Shown: one piece after another, positions 54,901 through 64,000 of the stretch | Position numbering within the stretch: the stretch's first letter is position 1 | How the letters are laid out: each line of letters begins with the position of its first letter | Source: Anagrus nilaparvatae | Taxonomy: Eukaryota > Arthropoda > Insecta > Hymenoptera > Mymaridae | NCBI GenBank assembly: GCA_022575985.1 | Contig: JAKSXM010000269.1 | Span: 1,736,001-1,800,000, forward strand | Length of the DNA stretch: 64,000 nucleotides | Reading direction: 5' to 3' | Position numbers and translations under genes: made by a program | Notes under the pieces: model-generated | Database searches by the model: none | The model's input: only the letters and a program-made list of their open reading frames with translations | What the model was told of the DNA's origin: nothing

Positions 54901-56094
54901 ATTTTTTGGGAAATAGTAAAAATTTTTTTTCTTTTCAGCATAAATGAATGAAAAAACAACCATTCATAAATAAAATTTTTAGAAAATTTTAAACCATTTA
55001 GAAAAAATATAAAAATTTTTTTAAGCCATTTGGGCCAAAATAAATGTTAAAATTTTTTTTTAACCCATTTGGGCAAAAATAGATATTAAATTATTATTTT
55101 AAGCCATTTGGGCAAGAATAAATATTAATTTTTTTTTTAAAAGCCATTTAGGCGGAAAAAAGGCTAAAAGTGTTTTTATAAAAAAATAATAATAAAACTG
55201 CATTTTTTAATTATTGGCAATAAAATTTTTTTTTTGTTTGAAAATTGCCAAAACATAAAATTAGCATACCCGTCTGGTAAAATAAAAAGATAAAGTAACG
55301 GAAAAATAACCGTTTTATTAAAATTATTAAAAATAATAAATACTCTTATTCTCAACGAATATAATATTTCGTGAAAATAAGAATTATAAAAACAATCAAA
55401 TAAATTCAAGGCCAAGCCATTGAACTTGAATCATAACAAGAGCATTTTTCTCCCTCTAAAATGCTTTTGTATATTAAATAAGATATAAAAAAATTTTGTG
55501 ATGATGTAATAAAAATATGATACAAAATATGAAAATTTAGAAATAAATAATTAAATAAAAATTGTTAATAATAAATAAAATTTTTAAATAGATTTCATGC
55601 ATATTATAAAAATAATAATTTTAAAGTACCGATAAGAATTGTTGTACAATTATTAAATTAAAATGTATTTATTATGAATGAATGGTAGTAAATATAGTAG
55701 TATACATTTAAAGAGATTGTAGTAAAGGGCTTAGTAGTAATAATAATAATAGAACTTTAAAAATTTCCTAGAAATACCTTTACTAGAATTCTTTTGTATG
55801 ATAATATTATTTTCTTTTATGCATAACTTAAAAATTTTTTTTGATATATGAGTAAATTTTTAAAAAATTTTGAAAATATAAAAATAAAAATATTTCTCTA
55901 TAATTTTTTATAAAAAATTAAATTAAAATTCAAATTATAAAAAATAAAAAGATATATATGGAACATTTTCATTATATTTAAGAAACAAAATAAAATTTTT
56001 TTTAACAAAAGTTTTTCTTATTTTTAAGACAAAAATATATTAGATATTATATTAATTATTTTCTAAATAATAAAAAGGTGAAATATATGTCTAA
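54901..56094. other. AT-rich interior of LTR element
   Basis: It contains four short repeats of AAGCCATTTGGGC at about 55020-55150 and otherwise non-coding A/T-rich sequence. No pol domain. Confidence 0.6.
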
Positions 56095-56490
56095 ATGGAA
56101 AAGTTACCAAAAGAATTAAACGATTTGTTATTGTCAAAAAAGACACACAAAAATTTTCCAGATATTTTAACCAAACAAGATCTTTCTGAAGAAGAACTTG
56201 TTATGAAAAATATATTACTATGCTCCAACAGCATCAAAGATGCCTTGAGAAGAACTCTTAACTCTGGTATATATACAGAAAACAATAATTTATCAAGGGT
56301 TAATTACGCCAAGAAAATGTTTGGTATTGCCGAAGACTTAAAAATAGCAGAAGATGAATCAACTATAATTGATATTGTAGTACAACATTTCGGAGTAGAA
56401 ATCAAAAGATTAGTACGTTTACAAAAAATTAAAACGAAAAATGATTTATTCAACATTTTGCAAGAATATGATAATGATGATCATATATAA
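56095..56490 (+). CDS. Capsid-like ORF, copy A
   Basis: 131 codons, MEKLPKELNDLL to EYDNDDHI. The C-terminal half, with RVNYAKKMFGIAEDLKIAED, then IIDIVVQHFGVEIKRL and DLFNILQEYDND, aligns by eye with the end of the ORF at 57519. It looks like the C-terminal part of a retrotransposon capsid domain without the main Retrotrans_gag core. It has an intact frame and a start codon. The function is unknown; it could be a decayed duplicate or a regulator of capsid assembly. Confidence 0.6.
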   Translation: MEKLPKELNDLLLSKKTHKNFPDILTKQDLSEEELVMKNILLCSNSIKDALRRTLNSGIYTENNNLSRVNYAKKMFGIAEDLKIAEDESTIIDIVVQHFGVEIKRLVRLQKIKTKNDLFNILQEYDNDDHI

Positions 56491-56981
56491 AAAAAATAAA
56501 AAGATATTTTTTTTGCATAAATACAAAAATTTACAGATGTAATTATTATAATAGTATATCATAAAAATTAACAAACATTTATAAAATATATATGGAAAAT
56601 TGATAAAGGCGTTTTAAAATCTATTTTAATAATACTAATCCAAATTATATATATATATATATGGACAAAAACCTGCCTATTTTACATTTTTCCTTAGAAA
56701 ATCTTTATCAATTTGAAATAAATATTAAAAGACTTCTTTGGTAAATTCTATATAAAAAATACGTGAAGTTATAGTAAAAAATATTTAAAATAAAGATATT
56801 AATCTTTATCTGTTTTGATAATAAGGTAGAACCACTATAACATAAAAACCTTTAAACATTTTAAATGTATATGGGTAATTCTTTAAATTTTTTAAAAAAA
56901 TATAAAACTTGCTAAACATTTGATCAATAAATATAACGTAATGGCTGAAAATTATAAAAATATAATTTTGATTATATTTTA

Positions 56982-57518
56982 ATGAAAAACGATATCGATT
57001 CTTTATTAAAGAATGCAAAAATTAAAAATTCAAATTTTGACTTAAAAAATAAAAATTTAGATATTCAAGAAACTCTTATAAAAATGATGGTAGATATAAA
57101 TAAAATTCTTGTTCAAGAAAGAAAATCAAGATTACAATCAGATAAAGAAATCGAAAAATATAAAAATGAAGTAAAATATCAAAAAGATAAAATAGCGATT
57201 TTCAATCAGCAAGCTACATATTTTCGTAACCAATTGCGATTAAAACAAGAAAAAATTAATTAACTTACAAGCAGTATTCAAATATTAGAAGAAAAACTAC
57301 AAGAAAAAGAAGAAACTATTCATTTCACAGAAGATTACTCAAAAAATGAATTTAAATATAATGAAGAGATGATTCAAATTATTGAAAATATTGAAGAGCA
57401 AGTCAAAAATATTAAAAATACAAACAGTTTAAATAAGATATCAAATCTAATTTTAAAAATTAAACCACCAATTTTTCAAGGAAAACCTTCTTAAAAACCA
57501 TTCAGATTTCTATCAGAA
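56982..57518 (+). pseudogene. gag: Gag N-terminal coiled coil, broken by stops
   Basis: The frame opens MKNDIDSLLKNAKIKNSNFD and continues as a long heptad-rich coil (IQETLIKMMVDINKIL..). In-frame stops lie at about 57261 and 57492. Between them EEKLQEKEETIHFTEDYS and IKPPIFQGKPS stay in the same frame as the next ORF. PPIFQGKPS..PFRFLSEL is the usual start of the retrotransposon gag core. Confidence 0.7.
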
Positions 57519-57980
57519 TTGAAGAATCATATTTCTATATACTACACAAATAATAAAAATAACTTAAAAATTTTAATTTGTCAATGTTTGAAAAAAGATG
57601 CTAAAGACTGGTTTTATTTATACGAAGACAAAATAAACTCTTTTCAAGAATTTGAAGATGTATTCAAGAAACATTATTGGAACCCTACTTTAAAAGGCAA
57701 GCTAAGAAAAAAATTATATATGGGTAAATATAAAGAAAAAAGAAAATCCAATAGAGTAAATTATGCAATAAAATTGTTAAATACAGCAAAAGATTTAGAA
57801 ATGAAAGAAAATGAAGCAGAATTAATAAAAACAATTTCAGAACAATTTGGAACTGAAATAAAAAGAGATACAAATAATTTTAGAATAAAAAATCCAGAAG
57901 ATTTTTTAGCATTATTAGATGAATATGATGAAGAAGACAGATTTTCCAGAAAAAAAATCAAGAAAATAAAAATTATATAG
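57519..57980 (+). CDS. gag: Gag capsid core, copy B
   Basis: The ORF begins MKNHISIYYTNNKNN and includes CLKKDAKDWFYLYEDKINSF followed by QEFEDVFKKHYW, the signature of the Retrotrans_gag (Ty3-type) capsid domain. The C-terminal half, RVNYAIKLLNTAKDL and further on ISEQFGTEIKR, parallels copy A. A basic Lys-rich tail (RKKIKKIKII) follows at the end, and beyond the stop an S/N-rich region (to about 58240). No zinc knuckle, protease, RT or integrase is seen, so it needs a helper element. Confidence 0.75.
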   Translation: MKNHISIYYTNNKNNLKILICQCLKKDAKDWFYLYEDKINSFQEFEDVFKKHYWNPTLKGKLRKKLYMGKYKEKRKSNRVNYAIKLLNTAKDLEMKENEAELIKTISEQFGTEIKRDTNNFRIKNPEDFLALLDEYDEEDRFSRKKIKKIKII

Positions 57981-58950
57981 ATAAATCTAATTACAGCAAT
58001 CAAAATAATTACGATGACAAGAATAAAAACAATTATGAAAACTTTAATAAACATAATGAAATAACAAAAAATAAAAAATACTGCACCAGTTTTACTGAAA
58101 ATAATAGCTCAGATAAAGAACCAATCGATTCAGATTACTACAGCTCAAGTAGTGAAAGTAGTAATATAAGTGATAATAGTAATAAAAAATATAAAACTAG
58201 AAAATTTTATAGAAGCAAAAGAAGCTTAAATTTCTAAAGAATTATATTTATTTATTTAAACAAAAAATGCCTAAAAGTACCATAAATATAGGTATCTAAA
58301 ATTAAAATTATAATAAAAATTAAATAGTGTAAACTAATAAATAGATTTTTCTTTTAAGCATAAGGCTAAATTTGAAAATTCATGAATAAAAATTATAATA
58401 AAAGAATTAATTGATCAATTGAGAAATGAAACAATGAATAAATATTTACAAAAACTCTAAAAATAAAATAAAAGAAAATAAGACATTTTAAAAAATAATT
58501 TGCTATATTGAAGTAAAATAATACTAGTAAAATTAATATAAATAAATATGAAACAAAACATTAAATAATTTCAATGTGGAAAAATTTAATGAAAAATAAA
58601 AATCCTAAATGAAAAGGCATTAAAAAATGCAAGAAAATAATTTAAACATGAATGAATCATAAAAAATATTAAATACTAACGAGTATTGAAAAAATAAATG
58701 AATTAATAAATTAATGTTCAAACCTAAATAAAGAAAAATATTTTTAAAGAATATATATGGCAAAGTCTATAAAAAATATAAAAATATAATAAATTATAAA
58801 TAATTTTGATAAAATAAATAAAGCAAATGATATGTTAATAAATAAATACATGATATAAAAAATTAACAAATAAATAATTGAATTATATATAATAACACAT
58901 ACACCTGTGTTACAATTCTTTTTAGACTTTGTCAATTGCGGACAAAGTCT
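57981..58950. other. 3' interior of LTR element, AT-rich
   Basis: A Ser/Asn-rich frame runs on to about 58240, then non-coding A/T-rich sequence. No polymerase motif in any frame. Confidence 0.6.
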
Positions 58951-58951
58951 T

Positions 58952-58962
58952 GGGGGAGGAAA
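58952..58962 (+). other. Polypurine tract
   Basis: GGGGGAGGAAA sits immediately before the 3' LTR TGTAAC, as required for plus-strand priming in LTR elements. Confidence 0.85.
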
Positions 58963-59390
58963 TGTAACATCCCAGGTGTAAGTGTCATAAGAAATAAATA
59001 AAATATTTAAATACAATCATAGAATATGCATGTGTATGTATAAATCTTATAAGAAAATAAAGGAACAGTAAAAACTGTATCAAAACGGTATGATATAACA
59101 TGGCGGTATAACGCATGTATCGATATTGTATAGATGTATATAATAGCCATCATGGATTTATCAATATTTAATATATGATAATCCAGAGGGCTGGATTATC
59201 TACCTTACGGGGATACAAGTAACAGCTTAATTCATAATATTAAAAAATGAAATAACTTTTATAAAGGGTTACTTTATTCACTAAAGGGTTGTAAATAATT
59301 TGTATATAGATTTTAGAATAATATGATATAATTGAATCGAATATTAACTGTAAATATATGTAAATATGTAAATAATTAGTTTTAAGATTT
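58963..59390 (+). repeat. 3' LTR, truncated
   Basis: This matches the 5' LTR from TGTAACATCC to AGTTTTAAGATTT with a few substitutions and short indels, and lacks the nested insertion. It stops at about 59390, so the roughly 600-bp remainder with TATA and poly(A) signal is missing. Confidence 0.88.
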
Positions 59391-60454
59391 GGGTCAATAT
59401 TTGTGAAGTGTATACAGTTTGGATTTTCGAGTCTCAGAATCTACTCCAAAGTATGTTTGGTCGAAAGCATATATAAAAAAAATAATTTTCCCTAATTTTT
59501 AGCTTTTTAGATCCAATCCTCTATTTTTTACAGCGATTTTTGTTTTTTTCAATTTTTTGAAATTTTTAATTTTTGAGAAATTTATGTTCATTAATTTTTC
59601 TCGCAACCGCGCACTTTGCAATAAAATTTTTTTTCCTTATAGTACCCCAAAGGAAATTTCCCGTAGAATTCGATTCAGGGGTCCAAATTTTTTTTTGAAC
59701 TGCGCATGCGCGAGAAAATCAACATTCTTGCTTTGCCTTTTCTAGCTTATATGCCTCAGCTGCAGACGGCTCAATTTTCATCCTGTTGGTCTCAAATTGT
59801 AGGTTTTTTCATATACTTTCAGAATATGAAATCATTTTTTTGGGTAAATTTATTTTAAAAGGAATAAAATCTATTTTTCACAAATTTTGAATTTTCCGCC
59901 AAGTCACGTGACCAAATGAAAATCTGACTGAAAATTCGGATTCAGCGGAAAATTTTACATAAGGATACCAATTTTCGTCTTATTTCATTAAATAGTTTCT
60001 AAGATATCCCATTTTAAAGATAAAGATTAAAATTGACTTTTTTTAAAAAACCCTAAAAATGGGACTCTGACTTTAATTATCATATCTGTTAAACAAATAA
60101 TTATAAAAAGACGAGTAAAAATTTTTTGGAAACTAAGGGCTTGTAAAAAATTTTTGAGGCCTATAGAACTCGTTTCTTTTAAAAATTAGAATTTTAGCAG
60201 CAATTTCAAAATTGGTCATTTTGGGGTAAGAATAGGCATTTGGTTTATTGACTATCGGCATGAGAGATTTAGCGACAAATGATTGCAGTGTGCTGTAACT
60301 GAATGGTGACACTTATACTAAAAAAATGAGACCAATTGGAAGTATTTTGGTTAACTGGCACGTTTGCAGCTTTGTATTAAAGATTATGAAAAAAATCCTA
60401 TTTTATAACATTGTTGTATTTTGTAGCTAGTAGTACTAGTAGTAGAGTACTAGT
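59391..60454. repeat. AT-rich sequence with diverged hAT-foldback arm
   Basis: The block at about 60180-60420 (AAAATTGGTCATTT, GCATTTGGTTTATTGACTAT, GAGACCAATTGGAAGTATTT) resembles 36960-37140 inside the hAT-like foldback. The rest shows no gene. Confidence 0.6.
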
Positions 60455-61735
60455 TTTAGAAAGTTAGTTTATAGTCATTTTTTGGATCTGATACCGAAGT
60501 TTTTCAAAATTTTTTTCTCAAAATTAAAAAAATTAAAAAACCTGCAATATTTTTTTTTTGGGTGTAATACCTCATTTAATTCCATGAAAGTACTAATATC
60601 TGAAAATACTGCAACCGCCGATATTTCACAACCGTTATGAAATTAAGACCTAATTTTTTTTTCAAAAATTTTTTCACCAAAAAAGCTTTAGGTACATTTT
60701 TTTTTTTTTTAATTTGGATGTAATACCTCATTTATTTCCACGAAAGTACTTATATTTGAAAGTATGGTTTTTACTCTATACCTCGAATCTGATACTTAAT
60801 TTTTTGAAAATTTTTTTCCCAAAATTTTTTTTACGAAAAAATACAAAAAACACCAATTTATTTTTTCTTTTTGGACGTAGTACCTAATTTATTTCTATGA
60901 AAGTACTAGTTTTAGAAAGTTAGTTTATAGTCATTTTTCGGACCTGATACCGAATTTTTTCAAAAATTTTTTCTCAAGATTAATAAAACAAAAAAATTGA
61001 AAAACCTGCAATATTTTTTTTTTATGCAATACCTCATTTAATTACATGAAAGTACTAATATCCGAAAATATTGCAACCGGTGATGTTTTACAACCGTTAT
61101 GAAAATAAGACCTAATTTTTTTTTCAAAAATTTTTTCACCAAAATAGCTCTAGGTAGATTTTTTTTTTTTTTAATTTGGATCTAATACCTCATTTACTTC
61201 CACGAAAGTACTTATATTTGAATGTATGGTTTTTACTCTATATCTTGAATCGGATACTTAATTTTTTGAAAATAATTTTTCAAAAAATTTTGTCATAAAA
61301 AAATACAAAAAACACCAAATTTTTTTTCTTTTTGGACGTATTACCTAATCTATTTCTATGAGAGTACTATTTTTAAAAAGTTCGTTTATAGAAATTTTTT
61401 GGATCTGATACCGAATTTTTAAAAAATTTTTTTCTCATAATTTTTTATGATAAGTTTTTTTAAACTGCAACATTTTTTTTTTTTGGTGTATTACTTTATT
61501 TAATTCCATGAAAGTACTATTTTGTATAATTATTATCCAATGAATTACTTTAGATTTTATTTGAAAAAAATAGATTTAGTTAAATTCAATACATAAATTT
61601 TCTTTTAACTTTTAAAAAATAATAGAAATGAGTGTATGATTGCATGGTTGTAATCAGTGATATCTGTGACATATTGAAGTATTTATTTCATTGTTTGAGG
61701 AACCTTAGTGCCAGCTAGTTGGCAGGGTATTTTCT
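60455..61735 (-). repeat. Dispersed satellite-like repeat, copy 3 (about 155-bp units)
   Basis: ATGAAAGTACT or a close variant recurs at about 60585, 60742, 60898, 61046, 61203, 61360 and 61508, giving a period of about 155 bp. Every third unit is most alike (period about 465 bp). It closes with GAGGAACCTTAGTGCCAGC at about 61698, as in copy 2. Confidence 0.85.
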
Positions 61736-62515
61736 ACGATTTCACGTAAAAATTTTATTCATAAAATTTAAGAAAAAAAAATTTATTAATTGAATTAATA
61801 TTTAAATAAAATCTATTGATGCAAGTTTATAAAACAGCGATTTGGTATTTTAAAGATGCGGAAGCTATGATATGAAATATTATGCTAATTGATATGCTGT
61901 ATAGTATTAATGTTATTTATAAGTATAAAAAAATTTTTGGTCATTTCTACACGAAATTTTTGTTTTCTTTGCTTTCTGTTAGCAAACTTTTTTATTTTTT
62001 AATATAATGATCATCTTATCATAAATGAATTGTAGTTTTTTAGAATGAAAAGTAAGTATCTTCTTAGGGTTTTTATTGCTGTTTCAGCAGAAAAAAAAAA
62101 TTTTTTTTCTTGTAATTTTTATTGTGTGACAAACTATGTAATGAATTCTTTTACTATGTTTATGCTATAATTGTTTATAGTTTAATGAAAAAAGAAATGT
62201 ATATTAGCTCGGTGCAAAAAAAAAAATAATTTTTTTAATTTTTTATTTTTATTAGTTTCTTGTTAAGACCGTGATATTCTTTTATTTTTTTGATGGTGAA
62301 ATGTTGTTGTTTTACGGCATGAATGAAAATAATTATTTTCAATTCTCGTTTGATGCAGTTTTTTATTTGATAAAATTTTTTAACAAATTTCAGGGATAAT
62401 ATACATAAATGAGCTGATTTTTTTTTATCCTATGACATTTAATTTTTATATTTTTATCGTCAGTCAGTTTTTTGCTGCTTTCTGATTAAGCTAAGTCCTA
62501 AGAATATTAAAATAA
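61736..62515. other. Upstream region of the polymerase-like gene
   Basis: AT-rich, no other gene seen. It may contain the promoter and part of the end of a Polinton element. I could not identify a terminal inverted repeat. Confidence 0.4.
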
Positions 62516-64000
62516 ATGTCTTCGCAAATTAATTTTGATGGCGATGAATTTGATGAATTATTTTGTGAAATTTGATTTAGATAATTTACAAAATGTAGTG
62601 AGGTGTACTGATGAATTTGATGCAGGTAACGTGTTGCAAATATACAAATTAAAAATTTATTTATTTTTTTATTGTGCCGCTAATTAAAACTTGATTTTTC
62701 AAAAATCTTAAAATTAAATTTTTTTATTTAATAGCTGATGAAACATTGTCTACTGGCGATTTTAATCGACAAATTTTGAATATGGAGAATGCTGCGTCAA
62801 CGAGTCGAGGTATTTTTTTTTTTTAATAATAAATATATGTCCAGAAATTAAAGTTGTTTATTTTTTTTAAATAAAAAATTTATAACTTTTTGCTATGTTA
62901 ATAAAACCTAGATTTTTTAAAAATCTTCAGATTCGATTTTTTTTTAAATTTAATAGATGAAAATACATCCACTACTTGTGAGGTTAATCAAAGAATTTTG
63001 AATATGGGTAACGTTGCATCGACGAGTGAAGGTTTTTCGTTTTTTTTTTTTATTAATTTAAAATATATATTTACAAATTCATTTATTTTTTTCTTTCAGT
63101 CTTAGCATATAATAATAATGAACAGGAGAAAGAGGTGGATGTGGAGTGTGGAGCTGGTGACGAAAATATTGATGTGCAAGGTAAAAAAAAAAAGAAAAAA
63201 AATTCGTTTTCTTTATGTAAAAAGTTAATACTTTTTTCAGGCAACCATTTTCAGGTCGGTGGTGGTTGCGAAGATATGGAAATTGACAGCGTGGACGAGG
63301 AGGTGGGGGAACCAAGCAGGAATAACAACGGAAATGTAAACCATTTAATTATATTAAACGAAAAATCTCGTAGATATTAACAAGGCGTGAAATTTCTGTA
63401 AAAATTCAGCAAAAACCGCCGAATTTAAATATTGATTTAATTGCATGGTTGGACGAAAGTATGAAAGAATCGCAAGACTTGTTGCTTGCACTGACATTAC
63501 CTAACGATTTTGTAGGTATTGAGATTCAGGCCAACGGTCTTTCGAAACCTTTATGGATGTCATTTCGCCCGGTAGGTAAATTCAACTATCGCGAAATTTT
63601 GGCGTTAATCGAAAGCGCCTCTCAGAGTTCGAGTAGTTTCGACATAGCCTCTGAAAATTTGAATGTTACGGCATCTGTAGTCACTGTACTTGCAGGAAGG
63701 TGGCGAGTCCCTTATCGCACGTTACACGACACGATGTTAGAAAAGATTCTCTTTTAAAAATAAAAAGAGATAGATCGTGTTTAGCGAGATCTTTGTGCGT
63801 TAGTTACGTTTATGAACAGCGAGGACAGGTGCGAAGCGGGGAATTGAAAAATGGAACGAAATCAGACAAGAGTCCGGTCTCAAGCAGAAATCAATGTCAC
63901 TGAAGCTCGAACGCGATGCAGGTGTTGATATTCCTGAAATTGGATGTGGTCCTCAAGAGATTCATCGGTTTCAGATATATTTCGCAAATCTAGGTGTATG
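62516..64000 (+). pseudogene. Polinton/Maverick-type DNA polymerase B, N-terminal part
   Basis: The ATG at 62516 starts an acidic exon. Inferred exons are 62516-62625, 62735-62809, 62957-63031, 63100-63180 and 63241 onward, all with GT-AG introns in phase 1. The last exon holds LSKPLWMSFRPVGKFNY, SFDIASENLNVTASVVTVL and, in other frames, PLSHVTRHDVRK, RSCLARSLCVSY and GCGPQEIHRFQIYF. This series is typical of the region before the exonuclease domain of protein-primed PolB in Polintons and related adintovirus-like elements. Frames break at about 62570, 63378, 63700 and 63845. The catalytic exonuclease and polymerase motifs would lie beyond the window. Confidence 0.65.

Overview
The window looks like AT-rich nuclear DNA from an insect. 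A parasitoid-type hymenopteran is my guess, but nothing here fixes the species. It shows spliced genes with GT-AG introns, insect-type transposable elements (piggyBac, Helitron, R1-clade LINEs, Penelope-like elements, Ty1/copia, LTR elements, a Polinton/Maverick polymerase) and many long foldback repeats. There is no sign of bacterial, plasmid or CRISPR content.

I see one host gene. It lies on the + strand, starts at an ATG at 11840 and ends at a TGA at 42477-42479. Six exons (11840-12064, 12298-12334, 13551-13719, 18233-18431, 25692-25898, 42142-42479) have compatible splice phases and would encode about 391 residues. Exon 1 needs one extra A in a short A-run at about 11962-11966 to stay open. 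The introns hold almost all the transposons of the first two thirds of the window; the last is 16.2 kb. I do not recognise the protein. A Helitron, itself split by a full-length piggyBac, ends 18 bases upstream of the start codon.

Layout: 1-4.8 kb, foldback repeats and a 5'-truncated CR1/L2-like LINE. 4.9-8.1 kb, a decayed copia element (- strand). 8.26-11.82 kb, a non-autonomous Helitron with a G-rich minisatellite, holding a 2.9-kb piggyBac with intact ends and an open 583-residue transposase. 11.84-42.48 kb, the host gene, whose introns hold: a Penelope-like 3' end with a hammerhead-like motif (13.4 kb), a TA-flanked MITE with a tRNA-like module (16.5 kb), a 1-kb foldback (18.5 kb), a TTAA-flanked MITE (22.4 kb), a 2.95-kb foldback (27.3 kb), a hAT relic (30.8 kb), Penelope-like fragments (31.2-32.1 and 39.1-40.7 kb) and a 7-kb R1-clade LINE (32.1-39.1 kb) whose ORF1 is split by a 2-kb hAT-like foldback. 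42.5-46.3 kb, no gene. 46.4-50.6 kb, a pile-up of R1-clade LINE pieces separated by (AAT)n tracts. 51.9-59.4 kb, a gag-only LTR element with two divergent capsid-like ORFs, a nested solo LTR and no visible pol. 60.4-61.7 kb, a dispersed satellite-like repeat of about 155-bp units. 62.5-64.0 kb, the start of a Polinton/Maverick-type DNA polymerase B gene with small phase-1 introns and two near-duplicate 75-nt exons, running off the window.

Most open frames outside these units are antisense shadows or translations of low-complexity sequence. Several reading frames (host exon 1, LINE ORF2, Penelope RT, PolB) carry single-base indels. Some may be assembly errors rather than true decay.
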